Shown: positions 6,462 through 14,725 of the stretch, piece by piece
Position numbering within the stretch: position 1 is the stretch's first letter
Layout: every line of letters begins with the position of its first letter
Origin: an uncultured Campylobacter sp.
Lineage (GTDB): Bacteria > Campylobacterota > Campylobacteria > Campylobacterales > Campylobacteraceae
Length of the DNA stretch: 19,921 nt
Assembly: GCF_905372745.1 (NCBI RefSeq)
Contig: NZ_CAJPQR010000039.1
Span: 1 to 19,921, forward strand
Reading direction: 5' to 3'
The notes under the pieces: generated by a model
Databases searched by the model: none
Seen by the model: the letters and a program-made list of their open reading frames with translations, nothing else
What the model was told of the DNA's origin: nothing
Position numbers and translations under genes: made by a program

Positions 6462-8822
6462 ATGGACGATATGAAAGAAATAATGGAAGACTTCCTAGTC
6501 GAAGCCTTCGAACTAGTAGAGCAAATAGACCATGATCTCATAGAGCTTGAGTCAAATCCCGAGGATTTAGAGCTTTTAAATAGAATTTTCCGCGTCGCGC
6601 ATACGGTTAAAGGATCATCAAGCTTTTTAAATTTCGACATCCTTACTAAGCTCACCCACCACATGGAGGACGTACTAAACAAAGCCCGCCGCGACGAGCT
6701 AAAAATAACTCCGGACATAATGGATGTGGTGCTAGAGTCCGTGGATATGATGAAGGGGCTACTCCACGGTATCAGAGATAGCGGTAACGATACGGACGTG
6801 GGCATCGATATAGAAGATATCTGCAAAAGACTAACCGCAATATCCGAAGGCGAAGCTCCGAGCGCTGCTGCTAGCAATCCGGCTCCCGTAGAGCCCGAGC
6901 CGGTAGCGGAGGCGCCAAAAGAGCCTGAGCAGGGACCCGTTAGCGATGAAAATTTGTCAAATTTAAGCGATGATGAGGTAGAAGCTGAGATAGAAAGACT
7001 GCTAAAAATAAGAAAAGCCGAGGATCAAGCAAGACGCGCTCAAAAAGCAACCGGAGGCGAAGCGCCAAAGCCTGCCGCACCGGCCGCGCCGCAAGCCGCC
7101 GCTCCCTCAAATTCGGCTCCGGCTCCAAAGCCCGCTCCAGCAAAGCCTGCCAACAAAAAAGAGGACAAAAAAGTACCGGCTCCATCAAGTGGAGCTAGCG
7201 CGGACGAGCAGACTATACGCGTCGAGGTTAAGCGTCTAGATCACCTGATGAACCTGATCGGCGAGCTGGTGCTTGGCAAAAACAGATTGCTCAAAATTTA
7301 CGACGACGTTGAGGAGAGATATGAGGGCGAGAAATTCCTTGAGGAGCTAAATCAAGTAGTATCCAGCCTAAGCCTAGTGACTACCGACATACAGCTAGCC
7401 GTTATGAAAACGAGGATGCTACCTATCGCGAAGGTATTTAATAAATTTCCTCGCATGATCCGCGATCTAAGCCGCGAGCTAAATAAGCAAATCGACCTTG
7501 AGATCACGGGTGAGGAGACGGAGCTTGATAAATCCATCGTCGAGCAAATCGGCGATCCACTCGTGCATATGATAAGAAACTCGTGTGACCACGGCATCGA
7601 GGATGGCGCTACCAGACTAGCTGCCGGCAAGCCGGAAAAAGGCACCATCCAGCTAAAAGCCTACAATGAAGGCAATCATATCGTAGTCGAGATCACCGAC
7701 GACGGTAAAGGACTAGATGCCGATATGCTAAAGGCACGCTCGATAGAAAAGGGCATCATCACCGAGCGCGAAGCCGATACTATGAGCGATAAAGAGGCGT
7801 TTGGGCTTATATTTAAGCCGGGATTTTCGACTGCTGCGAAGGTAACTAACGTAAGCGGTCGCGGCGTGGGAATGGACGTCGTAAAGACCAATATCGAAAA
7901 GCTAAACGGCATAATCGATATCGAAAGCGAAGTGGGCAAGGGCACGACGATGAAGCTAAAGATCCCGCTCACGCTAGCTATCATCCAGTCGCTTTTAGTA
8001 GGCGCTCAGGAGGAGTTTTTCGCTATTCCTCTAGCAAGCGTTTTAGAGACCGTGCGCGTGCCGATCGACGATATTTATACGATCGACGGCAAAAACGTGC
8101 TCAGACTACGCGACGAGGTGCTTTCGCTGGTTAAGCTATCTGATATCTTTGGCGTCAAACAGGTCTTTGACGGTGGCGATCAGACATACGTGGTCGTTAT
8201 CGGTGTAGCGGAGGCGAAGCTAGGCATCATCGTAGATAGCCTCGTAGGGCAAGAGGAGATCGTCATAAAATCAATGGGCGATTATCTGCAAAATATCCCT
8301 GGAATCGCGGGAGCCACGATAAGAGGTGACGGCCGAGTAACGCTCATCATCGACGTAGGTATGATGATGGAGATGGCAAAAGATATAAAAGTAGACATAA
8401 AAGCCAGCATGGAATCCTCAAAAAGCGTCAAAGAAAAACCGAGCGATTATAAGGTGCTAATCGTAGACGACTCGAAGATGGACAGAACCATAATGCAAAA
8501 ATCGCTAGCCCCTCTTGGCGTAACGGTGATCGAGGCTACCAACGGCGTCGAGGCTCTAGCTATCGTCAAATCTGGCGAACACGCGCTTGATGCGATGCTA
8601 ATCGATATCGAAATGCCGCGAATGGACGGCTACACGCTAGCGGGCGAAATTCGCAAGTACTCAAAATATAGAAATTTGCCGCTTATTGCAGTAACCTCAA
8701 GGACGTCAAAGACCGACAGGCTAAGAGGCGTGGAGGTAGGAATGACTGAGTACATCACCAAGCCGTATTCGTCCGAGTACCTTGAAAACGTAGTTAGAAA
8801 AAATATCAAACTAATAGGATAG
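6462..8822 (+). CDS. cheA: CheA histidine kinase with C-terminal receiver (CheAY type)
   Basis: This is the central chemotaxis kinase. It autophosphorylates under receptor control and passes phosphate to CheY and other receivers. In order: the Hpt (P1) domain with H47 in RVAHTVKGSS; a Pro/Ala-rich linker (about 130-245) with a short charged helix near 169-195 and no clear P2 domain; the dimerisation helices (about 250-320); the kinase domain with N box (NSCDHGIE, 373-380), G1 (DDGKGLD, 413-419), F box (FKPGFST, 451-457) and G2 (GRGVGMDV, 466-473); a CheW-like P5 domain (about 505-640); and a receiver (about 662-785) with D669/D670, phosphoacceptor D715, T745/S746 and K767. Fusion of the receiver is usual in Campylobacter and Helicobacter. 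AGGGGG at 6451-6456 is a strong ribosome site. Confidence 0.97.
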   Translation: MDDMKEIMEDFLVEAFELVEQIDHDLIELESNPEDLELLNRIFRVAHTVKGSSSFLNFDILTKLTHHMEDVLNKARRDELKITPDIMDVVLESVDMMKGLLHGIRDSGNDTDVGIDIEDICKRLTAISEGEAPSAAASNPAPVEPEPVAEAPKEPEQGPVSDENLSNLSDDEVEAEIERLLKIRKAEDQARRAQKATGGEAPKPAAPAAPQAAAPSNSAPAPKPAPAKPANKKEDKKVPAPSSGASADEQTIRVEVKRLDHLMNLIGELVLGKNRLLKIYDDVEERYEGEKFLEELNQVVSSLSLVTTDIQLAVMKTRMLPIAKVFNKFPRMIRDLSRELNKQIDLEITGEETELDKSIVEQIGDPLVHMIRNSCDHGIEDGATRLAAGKPEKGTIQLKAYNEGNHIVVEITDDGKGLDADMLKARSIEKGIITEREADTMSDKEAFGLIFKPGFSTAAKVTNVSGRGVGMDVVKTNIEKLNGIIDIESEVGKGTTMKLKIPLTLAIIQSLLVGAQEEFFAIPLASVLETVRVPIDDIYTIDGKNVLRLRDEVLSLVKLSDIFGVKQVFDGGDQTYVVVIGVAEAKLGIIVDSLVGQEEIVIKSMGDYLQNIPGIAGATIRGDGRVTLIIDVGMMMEMAKDIKVDIKASMESSKSVKEKPSDYKVLIVDDSKMDRTIMQKSLAPLGVTVIEATNGVEALAIVKSGEHALDAMLIDIEMPRMDGYTLAGEIRKYSKYRNLPLIAVTSRTSKTDRLRGVEVGMTEYITKPYSSEYLENVVRKNIKLIG

Positions 8823-8825
8823 AAC

Positions 8826-9323
8826 ATGAACGACAAACTAAATCAGGTTCTAAAAAGACAAAAAAGACAGGTGATAGACCCGAACGAAAAAGAGCGTGAG
8901 GAGATCGTCCAGCTAGTCGGCTTTATCGTGGGCGACGAGGAGTATGCGATACCTATTTTAAATATCCAAGAGATCATTAAGCCGATCGAATACACTCGCG
9001 TGCCTAGCGTGCCTGAGTATGTTTTGGGCGTATTTAACCTACGCGGTAGCGTCATCCCGCTAATTGACTTGAGAAAGAAATTTTCTCTAAATGCCGCAAA
9101 ACCGAGCCCAAGCACGAGGTATATCGTGATGAAAGAGGGCGATAACGTCGCGGGATTTGTGATCGATAGGCTAACGGAAGCCATCAGGATACAGCAAAAC
9201 AGGATCGATCCGCCGCCTGAAACGCTTTTAAAAGACAAGGGCATGATTTACGGTATCGGCAAAAGAGATAATAATATCCTTACGATTTTAAAAGTCGAAG
9301 CGCTGCTAAAGCGCGATTTTTAG
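8826..9323 (+). CDS. cheW: CheW, chemotaxis coupling protein
   Basis: CheW bridges chemoreceptor tips and the P5 domain of CheA in the polar signalling array. The whole 165-residue protein is one CheW domain (about 26-163) after a short charged N-terminal tail. VGFIVGDEEYAIPILNIQEIIKP and VPEYVLGVFNLRGSVIPLIDLR (split here by other residues) are family hallmarks. It starts three bases after the cheA stop, with AGGA at 8817-8820 inside the end of cheA as ribosome site. Together with CheV and the CheW-like part of CheA it gives three related coupling domains from one cluster. Confidence 0.96.
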   Translation: MNDKLNQVLKRQKRQVIDPNEKEREEIVQLVGFIVGDEEYAIPILNIQEIIKPIEYTRVPSVPEYVLGVFNLRGSVIPLIDLRKKFSLNAAKPSPSTRYIVMKEGDNVAGFVIDRLTEAIRIQQNRIDPPPETLLKDKGMIYGIGKRDNNILTILKVEALLKRDF

Positions 9324-9331
9324 GGCTAAAT

Positions 9332-9955
9332 TTGATAAAGCTTTGCGTATTTGATTTTGACTCGACATTGATGGACGGCGAGACGATAGATTTTTTAGCT
9401 GCAGCAAAAGGCGTGGGCGACGAGGTCAGCGAAATAACTGCAAAAGCGATGGCGGGCGAGCTTGATTTTTTTGAGAGCTTGACGCGCCGAGTATCGCTTT
9501 TAAAGGGGCTTGAGCTCGCTAAAGTAGATGAAATTTGCTCAAATTTGCCGCTCATGCCAGGAGCCGCCGAGTTGATCGCACATCTAAAAAGCAAAGGCAT
9601 CAAGGTTGTTGTTTTTAGCGGCGGATTTCACTCGGGCACGGACAGAGCGCAAGAGAAGCTAAAATTTGACGCTAGCTTTGCAAATATCCTGCACCACAAA
9701 GACGGGATCCTAACCGGGCTTGTGGGCGGCGAGATGATGTTTGGCTTTTCAAAGGGCGCCATGCTTGTAAATTTACAAAATTTGCTCGGCATCTCAAAAG
9801 AGCAGACGATGAGCGTGGGCGACGGCGCCAACGACCTATCTATGTTTGAGCATTCAAATCTGAAAATCGCGTTTTGTGCGAAGCAAATTTTGAAGCAAGC
9901 GGCAACTTGTTGCGTGGATAAAAAAGATTTGCGCGAGATCGTAAATTTGATATAA
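9332..9955 (+). CDS. serB: SerB, phosphoserine phosphatase
   Basis: SerB removes phosphate from L-3-phosphoserine, the last step of serine synthesis. It is a cytosolic HAD-superfamily enzyme with all four motifs: DFDST (nucleophile D8, acid/base D10), SGGF at 96-99, K141 in FSKGAML, and GDGANDLSM with D164 and D168 for magnesium. A helical cap lies between motifs I and II. At 207 residues it matches the short, single-domain form without an N-terminal ACT domain. The start is TTG: AGGG just after the cheW stop gives the right spacing, and motif I begins at residue 8, so there is no room for a later start. cheW ends eight bases upstream and tal starts 13 bases downstream. Confidence 0.94.
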   Translation: MIKLCVFDFDSTLMDGETIDFLAAAKGVGDEVSEITAKAMAGELDFFESLTRRVSLLKGLELAKVDEICSNLPLMPGAAELIAHLKSKGIKVVVFSGGFHSGTDRAQEKLKFDASFANILHHKDGILTGLVGGEMMFGFSKGAMLVNLQNLLGISKEQTMSVGDGANDLSMFEHSNLKIAFCAKQILKQAATCCVDKKDLREIVNLI

Positions 9956-9968
9956 AAAGGCGAGGAAA

Positions 9969-10964
9969 ATGTTTAATAACGATATAAATTTTTCATTGTG
10001 GTGCGACTTTATCGAGCGCGACTTTTTGCAAGACGAGTTTGAAAATTTACTTCAAATAGGCGCTATTAACGGCGTGACCTCAAACCCGTCCATCTTTAAA
10101 GCCGCGTTTTTGTCGGACTCCTACAAGGACGTCATCGGCCAAATGAGCAAAAAATATCCAAAGGCGCTTTACGAGGCGCTCGCGGTGCAAGATATCAAGA
10201 TAGCCGCGACCAAGCTTTTGAGGCATTACGCAAACGGCGACGACGGGTTTGTTAGTATCGAGGTCGATCCTAGCTTTTGCGATAACGCTGTAGCTACGGT
10301 GGATGATGGCGCTAGACTGCACGCGGAGATCGGCATGCCAAACGTCATGATCAAAATCCCTGCGACAAAAGCGGGTTTTGAAGCGATGAGCGCATTAACC
10401 ACGCGCGGTATCGCGGTAAATGCGACGCTAATTTTCTCGCCGGAGCAAGCCGTAGCGTGTTTGGATGCTTTTGAAGAGGGCGTAAAGGCTTACGAGAAAA
10501 AATTTCCGCTAACGCCGCTACCAAAAAGCGTGATTAGCATTTTTGTTAGCAGATTTGATCGCTTGCTGGATGAAAAAATGCGCGAAAACTCGCTACCGAC
10601 GGGTCAAATCGGCATCATGAACGCGACTAAAATTTATAAAATCATAGAAAACAGAAGCTTGCCGACGACAAGAGCGCTATTTGCTAGTACGGGCGTAAAG
10701 GGCGATGAGCTGACAAAAGACTACTACGTAAAAGAGCTAATGTATCAAAATGCGGTAAATACGGCTCCGCTTGATACTATCAAAGCCTTTATCGCTGGTA
10801 AAAACGAACCTAAAACCGCCGTTAGCGACGATAGCATAGAGAAATTTTTCGGAGTGGTAAAAAGAGCCGACATAGACATGGAAAAGGTTTACAAAGACTT
10901 GCTAAACGACGGTTTAAAGCAGTTCGTGACGGCATTTGAAGATATAATGAAAGCATTAAAATGA
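9969..10964 (+). CDS. tal: transaldolase
   Basis: Transaldolase moves a dihydroxyacetone unit from sedoheptulose 7-phosphate to glyceraldehyde 3-phosphate in the non-oxidative pentose phosphate pathway, in the cytosol. The TIM-barrel sequence has GVTSNPSIF at 35-43, the Schiff-base lysine K129 in MIKIPATKAG, NATLIFS at 151-157 and FVSRFDRLLDE near 187. At 331 residues it belongs to the longer bacterial type often called TalB/Tal-like. GAGGA (9962-9966) or AAAGG (9956-9960) serves the ATG. Its TGA overlaps the ATG of the PilT-like gene by four bases, so the two are likely translated together although their roles differ. Confidence 0.95.
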   Translation: MFNNDINFSLWCDFIERDFLQDEFENLLQIGAINGVTSNPSIFKAAFLSDSYKDVIGQMSKKYPKALYEALAVQDIKIAATKLLRHYANGDDGFVSIEVDPSFCDNAVATVDDGARLHAEIGMPNVMIKIPATKAGFEAMSALTTRGIAVNATLIFSPEQAVACLDAFEEGVKAYEKKFPLTPLPKSVISIFVSRFDRLLDEKMRENSLPTGQIGIMNATKIYKIIENRSLPTTRALFASTGVKGDELTKDYYVKELMYQNAVNTAPLDTIKAFIAGKNEPKTAVSDDSIEKFFGVVKRADIDMEKVYKDLLNDGLKQFVTAFEDIMKALK

Positions 10965-13561
10965 AGCCTTTAAGATTTACTTCGGTAGAGCAAGAAGAGG
11001 TTAAAGACTACGAACCTATCGGCTCTAGCATAAAATTTGACACTCAGGACGACGAGCTTGAGCGCATAATAAACCAACGCGCAAGTGCCGTAAAAAGCGA
11101 TATAGAAGCCGTCAGAGCCAAAAATAAGCAGATGGCGCAGGCTAGAGAGGCTACTGCAAACGAGTCTGAAGAGTCCGCGCAGGATACGAGCAGCGACGAG
11201 CCTAAAGAAGAGCTTTTTGACGACCCATCTAGCGACGGTAAATTTAAGAGCGAGGTTTTAGATCAAATTTCGCAAGAAAGCAAACCAGACGATAAATCTT
11301 TTAACCAATCTTTTAGCGAAGACGAGCCTAGCGACGAGACCTTTGTCGCGCGTATACCATCGGTTAAATTCGACGATGAGGATTTGCCTAAGATAAAACT
11401 GGTAGACGATGATGATTTAGCGCAGACAAACAACGAGCCGTCCCAAGGCGATACCAAGCCTAATGATTACGAGAATAACGATTTTAGCGGTCTTTACGAA
11501 CCTTTAGAACTTAAACGAGACGTAAATAAAAATTTGCAAGAGATAAGCGAAGCATTGCAAGAGATAGATAAAATGGACGTCCCCGATAAATTTAACGACG
11601 GTGACGAAACACCTGATCGGGATGAGATTAAATTTAACGACGAAGAATACGCTTTTAAGCAACGTGATACTAAAGTAGATAGCAAAGACACGCCGGCGCA
11701 AGACGAGGTTGATTTTAATGGCGAGACAGCGCTAAATTCGGACTTGCCTTTGTTGCAGGCTAGAGCCGATCTAGCTAGCGAAAATGACGCGAAAATAATC
11801 GACGAAGCCCGCAAGGACGTGCCGGAGATAAATGATGTGGATTTGCCTCGTCTTAAGGAGGCCGAGCCTGACGTAGAGCTAAAACCGGCGATAGATATTT
11901 TAGATTACGTTCCTTACGAGCCTAGCGAAGATGAAGATGAGGCAAATGAGGATGCGATTTTGAGCGAAGAGTCTGAATCTAGCAAAAATTTAGAACAAGT
12001 GGCTCAAATAGACGAAAAAAGTGCAGAAGAGCTAAATTTGCAAACGCCAAGCTTAATGCAAGAAAAAAGCAAGAAAAGCGACGATAAAGAAAATTTGGCG
12101 CCAAAATTTATTATTAAAAACGAGGAAAAATTGGAAAAGATACATGAAGGTAAGCCTCAAACGGTAGCACAAGAGATAAATTTAAAACAAACAAAAGAGC
12201 GACGGGATGAGCAAAATTTAGATGCTAGAAGCGTAGCTGGGTTAAATTTAAGCCATCAAAACGAGCCTGCCAAGCCGGCGCGAGTAGATAGAGCTGCGCT
12301 TTTAGCTGATCTTGTTGCAGATGTCGCAGAGCCTTTTGCGCCGCAAGGATTTGGCGTAGGCGTAGCGACAGAGGATGACAGCGAAGAAAGAGCCGAGATA
12401 AAAAATAAGCTTGACGAGTATCTGCTAAAGCTAATCGAAGGCGGCGGAAGCGATTTGCACGTAAAATCGGGTAAAGTAGTGCGAGGTAGATTTAACGGCG
12501 AGATCGTAAAGATGGGCGATAGGGTTTTAGACTACGATAGGGCCGTACTTTTGGCCAAAGAAATTTTGGGAACGAATTATTATAATCTCATGAAAAAAAA
12601 GAATGTAGATTTTACGTACAAGCTAAACGACGATTTTCGCTTCCGCGCAAACGTTTTTTTGCAGATGGACGGCGTATCTTTCGTTTTTAGAACGATTCCG
12701 ACTAGGATTCCTACGATGTCCGAGCTTTTGCTACCGCCTATTATCGAGAAACTTTGCGATAAGGTAAATAGAGGCATCATCCTAGTAACCGGTCCGACCG
12801 GAAGCGGCAAAACTACGACGCTAGCTAGCATGATAAACTATCTAAATCATACGAAAAACTATCATATCGTCACTATCGAAGACCCGATCGAGTTTATATA
12901 TAATGACGATAAAAGCGTTATTAACCAACGCGCTATCGGACAAGACGTCGATAGCTTTGCCGATGCGTTAAGGGCGTCTTTGCGCGAAGACCCGGACGTT
13001 ATATTTGTAGGCGAGATGAGAGACCTAGAGACCGTTAGAACCGCGATAAATGCCGCAGAAACCGGCCACTTGGTGCTTGCGACGCTTCACACGCTTGATG
13101 CTAAAGAAACCATAGGCCGCGTCATAAATATGTTTCCAAAAGAGGAGCAAAACCGCATAAGAATGACTTTCGCATCGGTTTCCGAGGCTATCATCTCTCA
13201 GCGTCTTGTCTTAACCACTGCCGGCAAGCGCCGCGTCGCCTGCGAAATAATGGTAAAAAACATCAGGGTAAGGGATATGATTCTCGAGGATAGAGATAGC
13301 GAAATTTACGATGCGATAGAACAAAGTAAAAACACCTATGGAATGCAGACCTTTGAGCAGCATTTGCTTGACATGTATACCGCTGGCGTTATCACGAAAG
13401 AAGAAGCGCTAAGAAGCGCGAGCAGAAGGGAAAATCTCGATATAAAAATCAAAAGCGCAGACCTTGCTAAAAAGCGAGCTATGGTTGCCTCCATCGAGGA
13501 AGACGACGAGCTTTTAAAAGAGTTTCAAAGCGAGATTATCGCGCTTAAAGATATCAAGTAA
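10961..13561 (+). CDS. PilT-family type IV pilus ATPase with a very long acidic N-terminal extension
   Basis: Residues about 480-860 form a complete PilT/VirB11-type hexameric ATPase: GGGSDLHVKSGK (typical PilT start), Walker A GPTGSGKT at 611-618, Asp box TIEDPIEF near 638-645, Walker B DPDVIFVGEMRDLE at 677-690, and His box TGHLVLATLHT at 701-711. In known systems PilT retracts type IV pili. Ordinary PilT is about 350-380 residues; here about 480 extra residues precede it, dominated by Asp, Glu, Lys, Ser and Asn, probably disordered, with recurring YEP, KFD/KFN and DLP motifs. No signal peptide or membrane helix is seen. The only Met codons in the extension (58, 205, 366) lack good ribosome sites, so the long form is the best reading. 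No other pilus gene is in the window. The symbol is left empty because retraction function is unproven. Confidence 0.88.
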   Translation: MKPLRFTSVEQEEVKDYEPIGSSIKFDTQDDELERIINQRASAVKSDIEAVRAKNKQMAQAREATANESEESAQDTSSDEPKEELFDDPSSDGKFKSEVLDQISQESKPDDKSFNQSFSEDEPSDETFVARIPSVKFDDEDLPKIKLVDDDDLAQTNNEPSQGDTKPNDYENNDFSGLYEPLELKRDVNKNLQEISEALQEIDKMDVPDKFNDGDETPDRDEIKFNDEEYAFKQRDTKVDSKDTPAQDEVDFNGETALNSDLPLLQARADLASENDAKIIDEARKDVPEINDVDLPRLKEAEPDVELKPAIDILDYVPYEPSEDEDEANEDAILSEESESSKNLEQVAQIDEKSAEELNLQTPSLMQEKSKKSDDKENLAPKFIIKNEEKLEKIHEGKPQTVAQEINLKQTKERRDEQNLDARSVAGLNLSHQNEPAKPARVDRAALLADLVADVAEPFAPQGFGVGVATEDDSEERAEIKNKLDEYLLKLIEGGGSDLHVKSGKVVRGRFNGEIVKMGDRVLDYDRAVLLAKEILGTNYYNLMKKKNVDFTYKLNDDFRFRANVFLQMDGVSFVFRTIPTRIPTMSELLLPPIIEKLCDKVNRGIILVTGPTGSGKTTTLASMINYLNHTKNYHIVTIEDPIEFIYNDDKSVINQRAIGQDVDSFADALRASLREDPDVIFVGEMRDLETVRTAINAAETGHLVLATLHTLDAKETIGRVINMFPKEEQNRIRMTFASVSEAIISQRLVLTTAGKRRVACEIMVKNIRVRDMILEDRDSEIYDAIEQSKNTYGMQTFEQHLLDMYTAGVITKEEALRSASRRENLDIKIKSADLAKKRAMVASIEEDDELLKEFQSEIIALKDIK

Positions 13562-13565
13562 GGCG

Positions 13566-13581
13566 AAATTTATATAAATTT
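13566..13581. repeat. perfect 16-base palindrome upstream of rplY
   Basis: Two AAATTT units separated by ATAT form a 16-base perfect palindrome five bases after the PilT-like stop. It may be an AT-rich binding site, part of the rplY promoter region, or chance in AT-rich DNA. As a hairpin it would be weak and has no T-run after it, so it is not a terminator. Confidence 0.5.
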
Positions 13582-13584
13582 GGA

Positions 13585-13590
13585 TATTAT
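13585..13590 (+). promoter_or_regulatory. possible -10 box for rplY
   Basis: TATTAT lies 29 bases before the rplY start in a 58-base gap, directly downstream of the 16-base palindrome. The break between the PilT-like gene and rplY is one of the few gaps in the run that could hold a promoter. The match is weak and no -35 box is visible. Confidence 0.28.
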
Positions 13591-13619
13591 CTGCCTCTAT
13601 TTTTAAAGAAAGGAAAACG

Positions 13620-14156
13620 ATGTTAGAAGGTATCGTTAGAGAGAGTATCGGTAAAAAGGCGTCAAAAGCCTTGAGAAGAGATGGTTATCTAATCGCCAAC
13701 ATTTACGGCAAGGGATTAGAGAATGTGCAAGCCGCTTTTAAAATCAACGATTTTATAAAAGAGGTTCGCAAAAAAGAGAGCCTTGCGTTTGACGTAAAAG
13801 TAGGCGGAAAAACCTTAAAAGTCGTAGTAGTCGAATACCAAAAAGACCCTGTGACAAATGCGCTAAAACACGTTGATTTAAAGGTTGCGCTTCCAGGTGT
13901 CGTCTCAAAATATATGATCCCGGTTAGGCCTTACGGAACTCCGGTCGGTCTAAAAAATAAAGGCGTTTTGATCATCTCAAAAAGGCGCTTAGCCGTAAAA
14001 TGCACGGCTGAAAATTTGCCTAATTCATTTGACATAGACGTTAGCGGTCTTGATATAGACAATACCGTGTTGGTGCGCGATATAGCCGTTCCTGCGGGCG
14101 TCACTATGATCGATGCCGACCGCGTAGCGGTTCTAGGCGTAATAAAAGCTAAATAA
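13620..14156 (+). CDS. rplY: ribosomal protein bL25 (L25/general stress protein Ctc)
   Basis: This protein binds 5S rRNA in the large ribosomal subunit. Residues about 1-90 match the L25 beta-barrel, with the starting pattern LEGIVRESIGKKASKALRRDGYLIANIYGKG; residues about 95-175 form the TL5/Ctc C-terminal domain that longer L25 proteins carry. The length of 178 fits the two-domain form of Campylobacterota, against about 94 for E. coli L25. AAAGGA at 13609-13614 is a strong ribosome site, as expected for a ribosomal protein. pth follows after eight bases, the rplY-pth pairing common in bacteria. Confidence 0.97.
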   Translation: MLEGIVRESIGKKASKALRRDGYLIANIYGKGLENVQAAFKINDFIKEVRKKESLAFDVKVGGKTLKVVVVEYQKDPVTNALKHVDLKVALPGVVSKYMIPVRPYGTPVGLKNKGVLIISKRRLAVKCTAENLPNSFDIDVSGLDIDNTVLVRDIAVPAGVTMIDADRVAVLGVIKAK

Positions 14157-14164
14157 GGCTAGCC

Positions 14165-14725
14165 TTGATACTCATAGTCGGACTGGGGAATCCCGGTCCC
14201 GAGTACTCCAAAACAAGACACAATGTCGGCTTTATGCTGATAGATAGACTCAAAAATTCAAATTTCACCGACGTAAGCTCAGCTAAATTTCAAGGCGAGC
14301 TGTTTAAATTTCAAAATTTACTTTTTCTAAAACCGACGACCTTTATGAATTTAAGCGGACGAAGCGTAAAAGCCGTTGCTGATTTTTACAAACCCGAGCG
14401 CATTATCGTTATTCATGACGACCTTGATCTAAATTTCGGCGTCGTTAAATTTAAAAAAGGCGGCGGAAACGGCGGACATAACGGGCTAAAATCAATCGAT
14501 GCCTTAATGGGCGCAGACTACGAGCGCGTACGTATCGGTATCGGCAGAAGCGCGCACAAAGGCGAAAGCGCGGTAACCGGACATGTGCTTGGCGAATTTA
14601 ACGCAGATGAAAAAGAGGGATTGGAAAAAATTTTGGGTTACTGCGAAAACGCGCTAAACGAGCTAATAAAAACCGATATCGATACCGTTTCGCAAAAATT
14701 CTCGACAAAAAAAGGCATTTTGTGA
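14165..14725 (+). CDS. pth: peptidyl-tRNA hydrolase
   Basis: Pth cleaves peptidyl-tRNAs that drop off ribosomes, recycling tRNA. The 186 residues show the family motifs: GLGNPGPEYSKTRHNVGF with N9 and the catalytic H19, LKPTTFMNLSG with N62, IHDDLDL with the Asp pair (85/86) that assists the His, and GGGNGGHNGLKS with N106. The start is TTG; a stop codon lies in frame five codons upstream with no other start between, and AAGG at 14155-14158 is well placed. The TGA is followed by a 397-base spacer that breaks the otherwise tight packing of this region. Confidence 0.96.
   Translation: MILIVGLGNPGPEYSKTRHNVGFMLIDRLKNSNFTDVSSAKFQGELFKFQNLLFLKPTTFMNLSGRSVKAVADFYKPERIIVIHDDLDLNFGVVKFKKGGGNGGHNGLKSIDALMGADYERVRIGIGRSAHKGESAVTGHVLGEFNADEKEGLEKILGYCENALNELIKTDIDTVSQKFSTKKGIL

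Noticed and set aside
6404..6877. Minus-strand open frame of 157 codons opposite the start of cheA
   Set aside because: It is antisense to the Hpt domain with its conserved H47 region; Ser-rich composition marks it as a shadow.
12056..12397. Internal ATG at residue 366 of the PilT-like gene as the true start of a shorter ATPase
   Set aside because: No ribosome site precedes it, it still leaves more than 100 non-PilT residues, and the upstream frame is open with gene-like composition and a coupled start at tal.
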